DNA of 64,000 nucleotides from Segetibacter sp. (GCF_025963695.1 NZ_JAOQAH010000031.1:93640-157639), one strand, 5' to 3'. Shown: positions 53,542-63,654, counted from the first letter of the stretch. Translations and numbers: made by a program. Notes: a model not told the origin generated them from the letters alone.

Positions 53542-54015
53542 TTAATGACCCATGCCTGGAAAGAGCGGTCGAGCTACTTCCCTAAATGGCCAGGGAACTG
53601 TTGCGATAATTAGTATAAAAGCAATTGTATAAAACCAGAATGAGCGGCGGTGCTTTGCCTTGTCAGTTATATTTTTCTTTGCAGACCCTCGGCCAATTGT
53701 TATAAGTATAATTCCAACAAGCATACCTGCAATATGCTCAACAGCCCAGAATCTGAAAACGCTGTCTTGCATTACCGTTTTCATGCCTTGTGCCTGGATA
53801 TTTTGTAATCCCCAGGGCCCTGCAAACCATTGGTATAAACCTATCAGCAACATTATATGTGCAGCTATCATTAAAAACAACCCTACTTTTTTGTCACCGG
53901 AGGTAAAAGCTTTGTCGCCGGCCAAACCGGATATTGACTTAATAAGCGCCGCTAACAACAAAATGATAACAACCCAACGACCCACATTGTGTAAGTGCAA
54001 TAATCCCTGGTACAT
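53542..54015 (-). CDS. Small four-helix membrane protein, cytochrome b-like
   Basis: 157 residues with four predicted membrane helices. Histidines at positions 7, 9, 52 and about 94 lie near helix ends (LLHLHNVGRW, AAHIMLLIGLYQW, AVEHIAGMLVG), so haem binding is conceivable. Similar proteins in Bacteroidota are often called cytochrome b-like or hypothetical without evidence. The C-terminus is basic and ends PGMGH. It stands alone, with its own terminator. Confidence 0.6.
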   Translation of the reverse strand: MYQGLLHLHNVGRWVVIILLLAALIKSISGLAGDKAFTSGDKKVGLFLMIAAHIMLLIGLYQWFAGPWGLQNIQAQGMKTVMQDSVFRFWAVEHIAGMLVGIILITIGRGSAKKNITDKAKHRRSFWFYTIAFILIIATVPWPFREVARPLFPGMGH

Positions 54016-54234
54016 AAACAGTATTTTTATTGTGGGCCAAAATTAAGGCTTAAATACTTTCCTGCGTTTGCAATTCGGTTATTAAAAAGATTTGCATTTA
54101 ACGTTTGACGAGTAGTTGTGATTTAAGACTATAACGACAGGAAAATACGAAAGATGTGCTATTACTATTTGCAAATGGATTGTTGCAATCTCTACAGCAA
54201 TGCAAAAAATATGATGAAAGCCACCTCAGGCAAT

Positions 54235-54242
54235 TATTTTTG
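54235..54242 (+). promoter_or_regulatory. Bacteroidota -7 promoter element (TATTTTTG)
   Basis: TATTTTTG fits TAnnTTTG and ends 4 nt before the ATG of the TPR lipoprotein, repeating the close spacing of three other genes in the window. Confidence 0.45.
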
Positions 54243-54246
54243 CGTC

Positions 54247-55041
54247 ATGAAAAATTTGATTTCCTTTTTTATTGTGTGTGCTTTTACTGTAGCGTGTGGA
54301 GGGGAAGATAAAAAATTAACGCCTGTTGATGAAGCCCAGCTTCGGGCCGTAGACGACCTAAGTAAAAAAGTAAAAGAAAACCCGGATAGCGCAGGGCTGA
54401 GAATGAAACTAATAAACACTTATGATAGCTTAAAAATGTATAGGGAGGCAATTGAACAAACCGACAGCCTGATAAAAAAAGACAGCGTTAACAACGGCTT
54501 GTGGTTTACAAAAGCGCAGTTGCAGGAAGACAACCGAGATACTGCTGAAGCTATACGGAGTTATGAAAAAGCGCTACACATTTATCCTTCGATTGAAGCA
54601 CAGTTGAGTTTGGCTAACCTGTTTGCTGAAACGAAAAATGAAAAAGCGCTGCTGATTTGCAGAAATGTAATGTCGATGGCGCTTGGTAGAGAAGCTGATG
54701 CGAATTGCAACTTTATAGCAGGCGTTTATTTTGCAAGAATTGGCGACAAAAAACAAGCATTACAACTATTTGATAAGGCCATTAACGATAATTATACTTT
54801 AATGGAAGCATACATGGAAAAAGGCTTTATTTATTACGATAGCAAAAATTACGAAGCGGCTTTACAAGTTTTTGAAACTGCACTACGTGTAAATAAAACG
54901 TATGCAGATGCCTATTATTGGAAAGCTAAATGCAGGGAGGCAACTGGAAATAAGTCAGAAGCTTTAATTGACTATAAACGATCTTTAGGCCTCGACAAGC
55001 AATTAAAAGAAGCGGAAGATGCAATTAAAAGGTTAGAATAA
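54247..55041 (+). CDS. TPR-repeat lipoprotein
   Basis: 264 residues. The signal peptide MKNLISFFIVCAFTVAC carries a lipobox TVAC, so it is a lipoprotein. Four or five tetratricopeptide repeats follow (YREAIEQTDSLIKKDS, AEAIRSYEKALHIYPS, KQALQLFDKAIND, YEAALQVFETALRVN, SEALIDYKRSLGLD). TPR lipoproteins act as scaffolds in envelope or secretion assemblies. I used the ATG directly before the signal peptide; an in-frame start 31 codons upstream lacks signal features. No partner is evident from the neighbourhood. Confidence 0.85.
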   Translation: MKNLISFFIVCAFTVACGGEDKKLTPVDEAQLRAVDDLSKKVKENPDSAGLRMKLINTYDSLKMYREAIEQTDSLIKKDSVNNGLWFTKAQLQEDNRDTAEAIRSYEKALHIYPSIEAQLSLANLFAETKNEKALLICRNVMSMALGREADANCNFIAGVYFARIGDKKQALQLFDKAINDNYTLMEAYMEKGFIYYDSKNYEAALQVFETALRVNKTYADAYYWKAKCREATGNKSEALIDYKRSLGLDKQLKEAEDAIKRLE

Positions 55042-55142
55042 ACTCATTGTTGAATTGTTATTTATTTCATTAAGAGAATCATGTTCAACAGCTTCAAAAT
55101 ACGCACGTCACCCTCAAACAATAAAACAATTTAATCACTAAC

Positions 55143-55793
55143 ATGCCCATTATAGCTCCCTCATTATTAGCAGCCGACTTTTTACACCTAGGCGACCAGT
55201 GTAAAATGTTGAACGAAAGTGAGGCCGAGTGGTTTCATCTTGACGTTATGGACGGAAGATTTGTTCCTAATATCAGCTTTGGGCTGCCGGTAATTGAACA
55301 GATAAGAAAAACTACCCGTAAAATTCTTGATGTACACCTAATGATAGTTGAGCCGGAAAAGTATGTGGAGGCTTTTAAAAATGCCGGTGCAGATATTTTA
55401 TCGGTGCATATAGAAGCCTGCCCACATCTTCACCGCAATATAGAACAGATAAAAAGCCTTGGAATGAAGGTGGGGGTTGCCATTAATCCACACACAGTGA
55501 CATCCGCTTTAAGTGATATTCTTCATTTGATTGATGTGGTAAATTTAATGAGTGTAGACCCAGGTTTTGGAGGACAAAAATTTATTGAGTTTACTCTTGA
55601 GAAAATAAAACAGTTACGTACAGTGATTGATGAGCGACGTCTTAACGTACTAATTGAAATTGACGGAGGCGTAACTCTTGAAAATGCCCGTTCAATTGTT
55701 AATGCAGGTGCTGACGTTTTAATTGCAGGCAGTACTGTTTTTAAATCTGCAGATCCAATTACAGCTATTGCTCAATTAAAAGTAATAAAGTAA
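55143..55793 (+). CDS. rpe: Ribulose-phosphate 3-epimerase
   Basis: A 216-residue TIM-barrel enzyme of the pentose phosphate pathway, interconverting ribulose 5-phosphate and xylulose 5-phosphate. Diagnostic elements are IAPSLLAADFLHL at the start, HLDVMDGRFVPNISFG with a metal-binding Asp, LDVHLMI with a metal-binding His, MSVDPGFGGQKF and LIEIDGGVTLENA with the second catalytic Asp, then GADVLIAGSTVF. Length and order are canonical. It lies 100 bp after the TPR lipoprotein gene. Confidence 0.97.
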   Translation: MPIIAPSLLAADFLHLGDQCKMLNESEAEWFHLDVMDGRFVPNISFGLPVIEQIRKTTRKILDVHLMIVEPEKYVEAFKNAGADILSVHIEACPHLHRNIEQIKSLGMKVGVAINPHTVTSALSDILHLIDVVNLMSVDPGFGGQKFIEFTLEKIKQLRTVIDERRLNVLIEIDGGVTLENARSIVNAGADVLIAGSTVFKSADPITAIAQLKVIK

Positions 55794-55824
55794 AACATCG
55801 CATTTTACAATTGCGCGTCCCTTT

Positions 55825-55838
55825 GTGCCAGCAGGCAC
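55825..55838 (+). terminator. Weak hairpin after rpe
   Basis: GTGCC and GGCAC pair around an AGCA loop 30 bp after the stop codon. No T-run follows; the terminator call is tentative. Confidence 0.3.
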
Positions 55839-55993
55839 GTTATTAAACTTATTAATTAAAAATACACCTCTCTTACCACTTAGAACCTTTGATGATTACC
55901 AGCTAATCTTGCTGATTTCATCCCATAGTAACAGGCATGCAAGACAAATTGAAGAGGATTTATGTGAACAAAAAGCGGGGTGCAATTTTAGCA

Positions 55994-57079
55994 CTAATTT
56001 TCTTTGGGCGAATAAGTTTTAATTAAATTCTTGGCTTCTTTAGCTGTTAATAGTGAAACAGTACCATGACGGGCCTCAGATGGAAAGCTTACATTCTCTT
56101 CAACTGTCCAGCGAATTAAATCGGGCGAGTAAGAAGCCCCAAAACGGTTGGTCATACAGTAATCATAAAGTAATAACCAGCCTGGTTTCAAAGGGTCTTT
56201 CATTACGGTTGGGCCTTCGGTAATTATCGGAACAATCTGACCCTTATTCAAAGGTCCTTCAATAATGCTATAGGGCCCCTCAACACTCTTTGATGTCGCC
56301 ACCCTAATTGCCCGCCTTTCACCTGTTTTAACACCAAATTCCTCTTCCTTATGATATAAATAATAGGTGTCATTTTGTTTCAACAATGTTCCGTCTATAA
56401 CGGAATAAGGGGGATTAAAAAGTACTTTAGCAGGTGTAAATATTTTCCAGTCACGCGTCTTACAGTACCAAAGCCTGCTCTCTTTCCATCCCGCATCTTT
56501 AAACGAAGAAGACCAGAATAAGATGTACTCTCCTGCTTTATCATTATAAAACCATTCGGGGGCCCAAATATTCCTGGCTAAAGCGCCAGTATCATTCGGC
56601 GCATCCTTCATTAAAGGCAAAGGAGCTTCCACTTGCCAATGTATCAAATCTTTAGAAGTTGCATAGAGACACGCCGGTCCTACCTTCGCACGATCCACAC
56701 TTCGTCCCCCACCTGTTGCCAAAATGCGCCATAGACCGTCAGGCCCACGACGAACATAAGGATCACGCATCTGTTGCTCCCATACCGGCTTGTTATCGTT
56801 TAAAGGAGACCAATTACGTCCATCTGTTGATAAGGCTATATGCATCTTTTCTACCTGCATCGGGTTTGGCAGAGGCACCTCAACCGTATTTCCTTTAGCA
56901 TCCATCTCAATACGTGTAGGATAACGCTGGCGGAAGTAAGTGAGCATCCAAACGTTTTTATCTTTCTCAGTCTTAAGCAGTTGTTTTGCACCTAAATTGT
57001 GCCGTACTACTTCTTTCTTAGGTTGCGCCAATGCTTCCAGGCAGGCAATAATCAATACAATAAATAGGGCAAGTTTCAT
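55994..57079 (-). CDS. Secreted GH43-like five-bladed propeller glycosidase
   Basis: 361 residues with a signal peptide (MKLALFIVLIIACLEALAQ). The mature protein has the GH43/GH117-like five-bladed propeller pattern: MRDPYVRRGPDGLWRI with a catalytic-base-type Asp, IWAPEWFYN, YSVIDGTLLKQNDTYYLYH, and EGPTVMKDP with a likely acid Glu. Such enzymes release arabinose, xylose or related sugars from polysaccharides outside the cell or in the periplasm. A specific substrate cannot be named and no polysaccharide-utilisation (SusC/SusD) genes are adjacent. Confidence 0.8.
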   Translation of the reverse strand: MKLALFIVLIIACLEALAQPKKEVVRHNLGAKQLLKTEKDKNVWMLTYFRQRYPTRIEMDAKGNTVEVPLPNPMQVEKMHIALSTDGRNWSPLNDNKPVWEQQMRDPYVRRGPDGLWRILATGGGRSVDRAKVGPACLYATSKDLIHWQVEAPLPLMKDAPNDTGALARNIWAPEWFYNDKAGEYILFWSSSFKDAGWKESRLWYCKTRDWKIFTPAKVLFNPPYSVIDGTLLKQNDTYYLYHKEEEFGVKTGERRAIRVATSKSVEGPYSIIEGPLNKGQIVPIITEGPTVMKDPLKPGWLLLYDYCMTNRFGASYSPDLIRWTVEENVSFPSEARHGTVSLLTAKEAKNLIKTYSPKEN

Positions 57080-57650
57080 GTTTACAAAAATTTCTACTGT
57101 CCTCGAAAATATAGAAAGTTTCTCTCATTCCCCCATCATAAAACTCACGCTTTGAATGCATCGTTTACCAGCAACCCAGTGGGATTCCTGTCTTTTCAAT
57201 TCCAATTAATACAGTTCCAAGAGCTGCCTTTAACACGTCATTGAAGTATAAAGCCCATTTGATGAACCGTTTCAAATACTTGCAGTCGGTCATGCATAGC
57301 GGGATGATAAACAGAAAGAAGATAAATAACTAAGGCGGTCTAGGTGAAAGATCGTCCTACAAAACATTTTTTTTGGGACATACATTATTACAACCCGAAG
57401 CTTCTGTTGCGTCGCACCCTTGTACATTTTAGCAACTATGCTTTTTTATTCATGCATAAATATCTCCCCGGGCAAGATTTGCACCCTGTTTTTTAAAAGT
57501 TCGGTAACGTGGTTAGCAACCAATAACAATCCTTGCACCTGCTTATTGTTAGTGGTCAGTTCTGCTAACAGCAACACGTTAATTTTTTGCCTGCATACGT
57601 ATTAAACACCTAACGTAATCCGCCATTAAAGCGTGCCCAATTTACAGTTA
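57080..57650. other. Intergenic region with one dispersed repeat, no gene
   Basis: The GH43-like gene starts at one end, where AATTTTTG before its ATG is one base off the -7 consensus, and the sensor kinase ends at the other. Short open frames show no recognisable product. The repeat copy at 57406 is the only structure noted. Confidence 0.5.
57406..57425 (+). repeat. Copy of the dispersed 20-bp repeat
   Basis: GTTGCGTCGCACCCTTGTAC, followed by ATTTTAG. It lies between two minus-strand genes, antisense to any read-through transcript. Confidence 0.75.
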
Positions 57651-60600
57651 TCAAAACTCCCCCCTTTGTTTCATTCTAACTTTATTCAATGCCTTACGAC
57701 CCGATTTTTCAAGCACTTGTACTACTTCTGAAATTTTAATCGGCTTACTCAAATAATCGTCCATCCCCGCTTTAATACAGATTTCCCGATCCTGGCTCAT
57801 GGCATTGGCTGTCATGGCAACAATTATGGGTTGGTCGTCCATGTTTTTTCTTATAAACCTGCAAGTCTCCAATCCATCCATCTCCGGCATTTGCATATCC
57901 ATCAAAATCAAATCGTATGTTTTTTTGTCCATCGCATTTAGCACCTCATGACCGTTACTAGCCACATCTGCCTGGTAACCCATTTTAGCCAATACGTGCA
58001 ACATCAATTTTTGATTTACTGCATTGTCTTCAGCTATCAATATACTCATTGGGTAAGCCTCGGATATAGTACTCGAAAATACAGGTTGAGCACCTTCCGG
58101 TTTTTCAACCTGCTTATTACTGTTGTGCTTTAACTGATCGCAAATGTGTTTGTACAAGAGCGAATGCTTAGTAGGTTTATTTAAAATAACATTAAACAAA
58201 TGAGCATATTTGCGGCTCTGCTCGTTTCCGACAGAACTTAGCAATATAATATTAATGTGAGGGCGAATTTTCCTGATCTTTTCGGCTAACTCTACTCCGT
58301 CCATCTCCGGCATCTGCATATCTGAAATAACTAAATCAATCAACTTATTTGTTTTGATAATATCGATCGCCTCTTCACCAGACTCAGCTAGCACTGGTAT
58401 CAAATTCCACTGTTTCAATTGATTTTCCAGTATATTCCTGTTTGTAAGATTATCATCCACAACTAAAATCTGCTTGTTGGCGATATTGGCCATACTTAGG
58501 TGTACATAAGTAGGCAGCGCCTTAACTCCTATCTTCGATAGTATATTAAAATAAAAGGTAGTTCCCACACCAGGTTCACTCGTCACTTTAATGTCACCTC
58601 CCATTAGTTTTACCAGCTTTTCACTGATCGCTAATCCAAGACCTGTTCCGCCATATTTTCTTGTAGTGCTTGAGTCGACCTGCGAAAATGCTTTAAATAA
58701 ACGGTTTATTTTATCTTTTGGAATGCCAATACCTGTGTCGCGTACGTCAAATAACAATTCAATGTTTTCATTGTGCTGTTTGCTTACTTTAACACCAATT
58801 GCGATTTCGCCCTGCGAAGTAAACTTGATGGCGTTGCCTACCAGGTTAATTAAAATCTGCCTTAACCTTACAGAATCACCAATAATTTTTGATGGCACGT
58901 TAGGAGCTATTTGGTAAACAAGATCGAGGTTCAATACCCCTGCTCTTGCTGCAAACACGTCCAGTACTCCTTCAATACAATCTCTGATATCAAAGTCGTG
59001 TTCGTCCAATTCTAAATTTCCAGACTCAATTTTAGAAAAATCAAGAATATCATTAATAACTGTTAACAAGGCATCGCCACAAGTTTTGATTGTTTCGGCA
59101 TAGTCATGTTGTTCATTGGTTAGGGTGGTATTCGATAATAAAGTAGACATTCCAATCACTCCATTCATCGGCGTACGAATTTCATGGCTCATGGTAGCTA
59201 AAAATATATCTTTTGCTTTATTTGCTTTTTCAGCTTCCTCGCGTGCATGCTCAGCTTCTTCACGTGACTTGCGTTCTACAACGGTTAACTGCGCCAGTCT
59301 TTCCGTCCGTTCTTTCACCAGTAGCTCAAGCCGCAGTTTCTGAAATTTAATCTCGCGTAGCCGTATTTTAAAGACCGCGTAAACGCCCCCAACCAATGTA
59401 AGCGCTACTAACAATTTAAACCACCAGGTTAACCAAAACGGAGGAACGATAGTAATTTTAAGTGCCGCATGTTCGGGCGACCACAAACCCTCATTGGTTC
59501 TATACTTAACTTTAAATTTATAGGTTCGGGGTGAAAGATTAGTATAAGAGGCGCTATTTCTGCTACCTACATAGTTCCACTCTTTATCAAACCCCTCCAG
59601 CATAAAAGCATATTCTTTTTTATTGGCAGTGGTAAAGTCAAGTGCGGCAAACTCCAGGGAAATAACAGATTGATCATAAGAAAGACGTACATCCTTCGTG
59701 TAGGAAATATCTTGTTTTAAAATGCCAGGTTCATTACTATTTTCAGAAATCGGTAATGCTTTATTAAATATATTGAGGCTGGTAATCATTAAAGGAGACC
59801 AGCCTTTATCATTCACTATTTTTTTAGGATCAAAAGCATTGAAGCCATTTAAACCACCAAAATACAGGGTTCCATCATGGCTCTTTAAGGCTGAGTGAGG
59901 TTTAAACTCATCGGCCTGCAAACCATCCTCTGTTGTATAATTTTGAAACTTCCGGCTTTTGGGATCAAACATAGCCAATCCGTTGTTGGTACTGATCCAC
60001 ATATTGCCGCCGTCGTCTTCTTTAACAGCATAAATAATATCGCTGGGTAAACCGTCCTTCCTGGTAAAAATGGTAAACTCCTTTGTTTCAGGGTCAAACA
60101 CATTCAGCCCTGAATAAGTACCCAGCCACAACCTCCCATTTTTAGCTTCAAAAATATTGGTTACGGTATTATTACTAAGGCTATTCTTTTTGTCATTATG
60201 CTGAAACCGGATAAAGCTGTTTGTTTTCCTATCCAGCAAATTCAGCCCGCCATCGTAGGTACCCACCCAAAGATTACCATGCCTGTCTTCAATTATTGAG
60301 TATACCCTGTCGCTGCTTAAACTATGGGGGTTTTCAGCATTAAACTTATAATGAGTAAAATGGTTGGTAAGCCTGTCATATACGTTTAGTCCGGCATTAT
60401 AAGTGCCCATCCATGTTTTTTTATCCCGCGTGTGTGTGATGGAATACACATTGTTTCCACTTAGGCTATTTGCATTTTTTGCATCATGAACGAAATGTGT
60501 AAACCGGTTTGTCTTTTGGTCTAAAATACTTATTCCACCTCCCCATGTGCCTATCCACAATTTACCTTCGTAGTCCTGGTTTATCGAGAGTACAAAATTC

Positions 60601-61871
60601 CCTGAAAGTCCCGCATAGTTATTCTTATCCTTGTAAGAAGTAAAGGTTTCGTTTATCGGGTCAAATTTATTTAACCCTCCCCCATCGGTCCCGATCCAAA
60701 TATTATTGCCCGCATCTTCAAATAAGTCGAGAACAAAATTATTTGACAAACTAAATGGCGAAGTATTGTGCGTATAGTGAGAAAAGTTGGTTGTGCTCTT
60801 TTTAAAAAGATTAATACCACCGCTAAAAGCCCCCAGCCACATGTTGTCTGTCTTATCTCTTAAGATACCGTAAATAGAATTAGCACTCAGGCTATTAAAA
60901 TCTATATCGTCATGAGCGTAATTGTCGAAAACGTTAGCACCGCGTCTAAGAATACTAATGCCGGAATTTTCAGCGGCAACCCATAAATTTCCGCTACGGT
61001 CCTCATTCATGCATAAAATATTGTCGCCTGCAAGGCTTCCTTTTTTACGGTTATGCCTAAATCGGGTAAAGGTTTTCTCCTGTTCATTAAAAAGGTTTAG
61101 GCCGTTGCCTTGCGTTCCCACCCAAAACCGATGCTGACTATCTTCAAACATCGAGCTAACACTATTTCCTGAAATCGTTTTAGGGTCGTGTTCGTTATGA
61201 GAAAATTTAGTAACCGAACCAGTTTTTTTATCTATTAGGTTCAGACCACCTGTAGACGTTCCGATCCAAAGATGTTTATGAGAGTCTTCAAAAAGACTCA
61301 TAATATCATTGTCGCTGATAGTAGTGGGGTCGTTAGCAACATGCATGAAACGCTTAAATCGGTTGCTTTTCAAATCAAGTTTATTCAAACCACCTTTTTG
61401 AGTTGCAATCCATAAATTTCCCTCTTCATCAAATAATAGTTTGTTTACACTGTTACTCGAAATGCTGTTTGCATTTCTGCTATCATTCATATACCTCGTA
61501 AACACGTGAGACTTAACGTCGTATTTGTTCACACCTCCGCCTTCTGTCGAAATCCAAATATTACCCTGTTTATCTTCCTTTATATCCTGGATAAAATTAT
61601 TGCTGATCGTATTACTGTCCTTCGAATCGTATCTATAGATGGTAAACTTATATCCATCATACCGGTTAAGGCCATCTCTTGTACCAAACCACATAAACCC
61701 ATAGCTGTCCTGGAAAACACACGTAATGTTTATTTGCGAAATGCCTGCCGATATACCTATGTGCTCAAACTTCAGGCTCTTGTTTTGGGCGCCGCCGGCA
61801 AAAGGAAGGGCAAGTATAGCTGCCGCTATAAAGGTTCTCGCAATGGTTTTATAAAAAATGATTTGTTTCAT
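57651..61871 (-). CDS. Hybrid sensor histidine kinase with double propeller and two receiver domains
   Basis: 1406 residues. A signal peptide is followed by about 14 propeller blades (repeats of the form GNxWIGTxxGGLNxxD), a Y_Y_Y domain (about 745-815), one membrane helix (about 817-837) and a coiled-coil linker. The histidine kinase has His896 in [11 protein letters not shown], an N-box NLVGNAIKF and G-boxes DTGIGIP and GGTGLGL. Two receiver domains follow, with phospho-acceptors Asp1184 and Asp1325 (each in DMQMPEMDG). Unlike the usual Bacteroidota hybrid systems there is no AraC-type DNA-binding output domain, so the signal must pass to another protein. The likely ligand is a carbohydrate sensed in the periplasm. 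Confidence 0.95.
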   Translation of the reverse strand: MKQIIFYKTIARTFIAAAILALPFAGGAQNKSLKFEHIGISAGISQINITCVFQDSYGFMWFGTRDGLNRYDGYKFTIYRYDSKDSNTISNNFIQDIKEDKQGNIWISTEGGGVNKYDVKSHVFTRYMNDSRNANSISSNSVNKLLFDEEGNLWIATQKGGLNKLDLKSNRFKRFMHVANDPTTISDNDIMSLFEDSHKHLWIGTSTGGLNLIDKKTGSVTKFSHNEHDPKTISGNSVSSMFEDSQHRFWVGTQGNGLNLFNEQEKTFTRFRHNRKKGSLAGDNILCMNEDRSGNLWVAAENSGISILRRGANVFDNYAHDDIDFNSLSANSIYGILRDKTDNMWLGAFSGGINLFKKSTTNFSHYTHNTSPFSLSNNFVLDLFEDAGNNIWIGTDGGGLNKFDPINETFTSYKDKNNYAGLSGNFVLSINQDYEGKLWIGTWGGGISILDQKTNRFTHFVHDAKNANSLSGNNVYSITHTRDKKTWMGTYNAGLNVYDRLTNHFTHYKFNAENPHSLSSDRVYSIIEDRHGNLWVGTYDGGLNLLDRKTNSFIRFQHNDKKNSLSNNTVTNIFEAKNGRLWLGTYSGLNVFDPETKEFTIFTRKDGLPSDIIYAVKEDDGGNMWISTNNGLAMFDPKSRKFQNYTTEDGLQADEFKPHSALKSHDGTLYFGGLNGFNAFDPKKIVNDKGWSPLMITSLNIFNKALPISENSNEPGILKQDISYTKDVRLSYDQSVISLEFAALDFTTANKKEYAFMLEGFDKEWNYVGSRNSASYTNLSPRTYKFKVKYRTNEGLWSPEHAALKITIVPPFWLTWWFKLLVALTLVGGVYAVFKIRLREIKFQKLRLELLVKERTERLAQLTVVERKSREEAEHAREEAEKANKAKDIFLATMSHEIRTPMNGVIGMSTLLSNTTLTNEQHDYAETIKTCGDALLTVINDILDFSKIESGNLELDEHDFDIRDCIEGVLDVFAARAGVLNLDLVYQIAPNVPSKIIGDSVRLRQILINLVGNAIKFTSQGEIAIGVKVSKQHNENIELLFDVRDTGIGIPKDKINRLFKAFSQVDSSTTRKYGGTGLGLAISEKLVKLMGGDIKVTSEPGVGTTFYFNILSKIGVKALPTYVHLSMANIANKQILVVDDNLTNRNILENQLKQWNLIPVLAESGEEAIDIIKTNKLIDLVISDMQMPEMDGVELAEKIRKIRPHINIILLSSVGNEQSRKYAHLFNVILNKPTKHSLLYKHICDQLKHNSNKQVEKPEGAQPVFSSTISEAYPMSILIAEDNAVNQKLMLHVLAKMGYQADVASNGHEVLNAMDKKTYDLILMDMQMPEMDGLETCRFIRKNMDDQPIIVAMTANAMSQDREICIKAGMDDYLSKPIKISEVVQVLEKSGRKALNKVRMKQRGEF

Positions 61872-62215
61872 TTTGTAGCAATTAAAATGCTACTGACTCA
61901 ACCCCATATAAGATGTATTATTGTCGCCCTAAATTTAATACACCCGTTATAGTTATTCTTTTGTCCTTTACTACTAATAGCAGCCTCTTTATTACTTATG
62001 CTTGTTTTGTTACCAATCACTGTACTACTATGACACCCCGGTTGCGTCGCACCCGTGTACAGCAAAACGTATTGCAGCAAAAAAAGGGCGAATTATACTA
62101 AAAATATCTGGTTTCTGCAGTTAAGGCTCTAACTGCCCGGTATTAGTAAATGTTCCTAATCACTGACCACTTCTAACATCAAAAAAAAATTTCCGTAACA
62201 CCTTCTGCAGCATCA
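61872..62215. other. Intergenic region upstream of the sensor kinase, no gene
   Basis: It holds the presumed kinase promoter and one repeat copy at 62041. No reading frame with a recognisable product and no TAnnTTTG match near the kinase start was found. Confidence 0.5.
62041..62060 (+). repeat. Copy of the dispersed 20-bp repeat
   Basis: GTTGCGTCGCACCCGTGTAC, one base from the 57406 copy. A CTGTAC 16 nt upstream is the inverse of the GTACAG that ends this copy, giving a short inverted pair around it. Confidence 0.7.
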
Positions 62216-62688
62216 TCAACACACCTTCCTAATGGCCTCAAGTACTTTTGTAAAATTTCGCCTATTAGCAAAACGGTCTTCATGTCCCAATCCATCCCAA
62301 CAAGTAAAGTGCGTTTCTTTGCTCAAAATATGATTAAACATTTCCTGCTTGGTGGTTATGAGGTCAGCAAGAGAATCAAGTTCCATGGTAACAATTGAAA
62401 TAGGAAGAGTTATACGTCCGTAATTATTCAAGTAATTCACCTTCCATTTCGAGAACTCATAGTATCGACTAGCAATGCAGAATAAAATTGTTTCATAATT
62501 CCGCTATAAGTTCCATCCATCGTCTTATAAAATAACCGCTTCCTCATTGCCTTATCAACATTGGGAATATGATACAAGAATTCCCACATCTTACGTAACG
62601 AAATGAAATTGAAAATTAGAGGGAGCGGAAATAGAAGCCATCTTATTCCTCCGTTTCGAATCATCGCTGTTCTAAGTTTAAATGACAC
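62216..62688 (-). pseudogene. Broken alpha/beta-hydrolase relic
   Basis: Two consecutive minus-strand frames together read as the C-terminal part of an alpha/beta hydrolase. The first (about 83 codons) has the lid-like region RKRLFYKTMDGTYSGIMKQF and ends SSRNGR-stop. The second continues in another frame with NYLNNYGRITLPISIV, then MELDSLAD with the triad Asp and GLGHEDRF with the triad His. A single missing base near 62440 would join them as SSRNGxVNYLNNYG. The N-terminal half with the nucleophile Ser is absent, and a stop lies just upstream of the first fragment. Translation of two coupled fragments is possible but would give no active enzyme. Confidence 0.65.
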
Positions 62689-63097
62689 CGGACTTGCTAC
62701 GCAGCTTAATATTTCTACAATTTTAATCGGTGATTAAGAACGAAGTAATCGCGTTTTTTTCCAAATATTTTCAGACACAAGCCATCTGTCACAAAGCTTT
62801 TTAATGGCGACGCAATTGACGGCAAAAATGGCAGTTCGGGTGTTTTGATATAACTGCCAGATAAAACGCCGTCCCAATCAGGTTCAACTTTTACCTGCGT
62901 ATCAAAAATAGGAGCAATAAAGTTTCTTTCAAGTAAGCGAACTCGTTTTTCCGTTATAAAAGAGTGGCAAAACAACCGGGTTTCAAAAAGCAAAAGCGCG
63001 AACACGGCGAGTGACCCAAAGAGCGGCACATGGTCTGCGCAACCCTCCCCAAACACTGCGGTTGAAAAATTAAAAGGAATTTCAAATGTTATGACGT
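62689..63097. other. Intergenic region with an unassigned open frame
   Basis: One minus-strand frame stays open from 63140 to 62715 (about 141 codons, TTG start). Its translation has no recognisable domain, so I do not call it a gene. It may contain eroded remains of the hydrolase N-terminus. Confidence 0.35.
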
Positions 63098-63148
63098 AAG
63101 TACCTTTTTTGTAGAAAAAAAGTAACTTTTTAGGATACAAAAAGTACT
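63098..63148. promoter_or_regulatory. Operator-like cluster of AGTAC/AAAAA palindromes
   Basis: AGTACC-TTTTTT-GTA on the left is nearly mirrored by TAC-AAAAA-GTACT on the right, with AAAAAGTAACTTTTT between. Such AGTACTTTTT-type palindromes resemble HxlR-family operators in Bacteroidota, as I recall them. They lie before the response-regulator gene on the plus strand and upstream of the relic on the minus strand. Confidence 0.35.
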
Positions 63149-63216
63149 GGTTTTATTTTTTAAGTCCATTTCTAGTACAAATAATAGCATTAAGGACCTT
63201 CCAAAAAAAGTTGCAG

Positions 63217-63654
63217 ATGGTAAACATTGCAGTTGCAGAAGATGATAAAGATGACTTTTTAATGCTTAAAGAAGCGATTGAAAACATTCTGCCCAAATTC
63301 AACATCACCCACTCGAGTGATGGCTCTACTTTTTTGCAGTTAGTAAACGCGCAGGCAGACGTAGATCTTATTTTTCTTGATTTACATATTCCTAAAAAAA
63401 ATGGTGTAGAATGTCTTATTGAGTTGCGACAGAACGAAAAGCTGCAAGCAACTCCCATTATCATTTACTCCACCTCCTCCAACTTTGAGGATATAGATCT
63501 TTGCTATAAAAACGGGTGCACCCTTTATTTAGTTAAACCTACATCCTACAAAGACCTTGTGACCCAGATAAGAAAGATTTTTTTTCGTATTGGTCTCCCA
63601 CGAAAAGAATTGCAGTCTAAAGAAATGTTTGTGGTAAGAATACAACAGGAATAG
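63217..63654 (+). CDS. Stand-alone response regulator (CheY/Rcp1-like)
   Basis: 145 residues consisting of one receiver domain. The acidic pair is Asp9/Asp10 (AVAEDDKDD), the phospho-acceptor is Asp55 in FLDLHIPKKNG, the Thr/Ser switch is in IIIYSTSS and the Lys is in YLVKPTS. There is no output domain; about 20 extra residues follow. This Rcp1-like form often receives phosphate from hybrid kinases or phytochromes. The hybrid kinase next door could be its partner, but they are on opposite strands with a relic between. ATG chosen over a TTG two codons earlier. Confidence 0.92.
   Translation: MVNIAVAEDDKDDFLMLKEAIENILPKFNITHSSDGSTFLQLVNAQADVDLIFLDLHIPKKNGVECLIELRQNEKLQATPIIIYSTSSNFEDIDLCYKNGCTLYLVKPTSYKDLVTQIRKIFFRIGLPRKELQSKEMFVVRIQQE

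Noticed and set aside
53341..53613. 90-codon plus-strand frame
   Set aside because: Translates straight through a repeat copy, a hairpin and the terminator of the opposite gene.
55809..55830. ATTGCGCGTCCCTTTGTGCC after rpe, partly like the repeat
   Set aside because: Too many mismatches to the consensus; counted as chance.
62715..63140. Open frame of 141 codons on the minus strand
   Set aside because: TTG start, no recognisable domain, overlaps operator-like sequence; not enough support for a gene.
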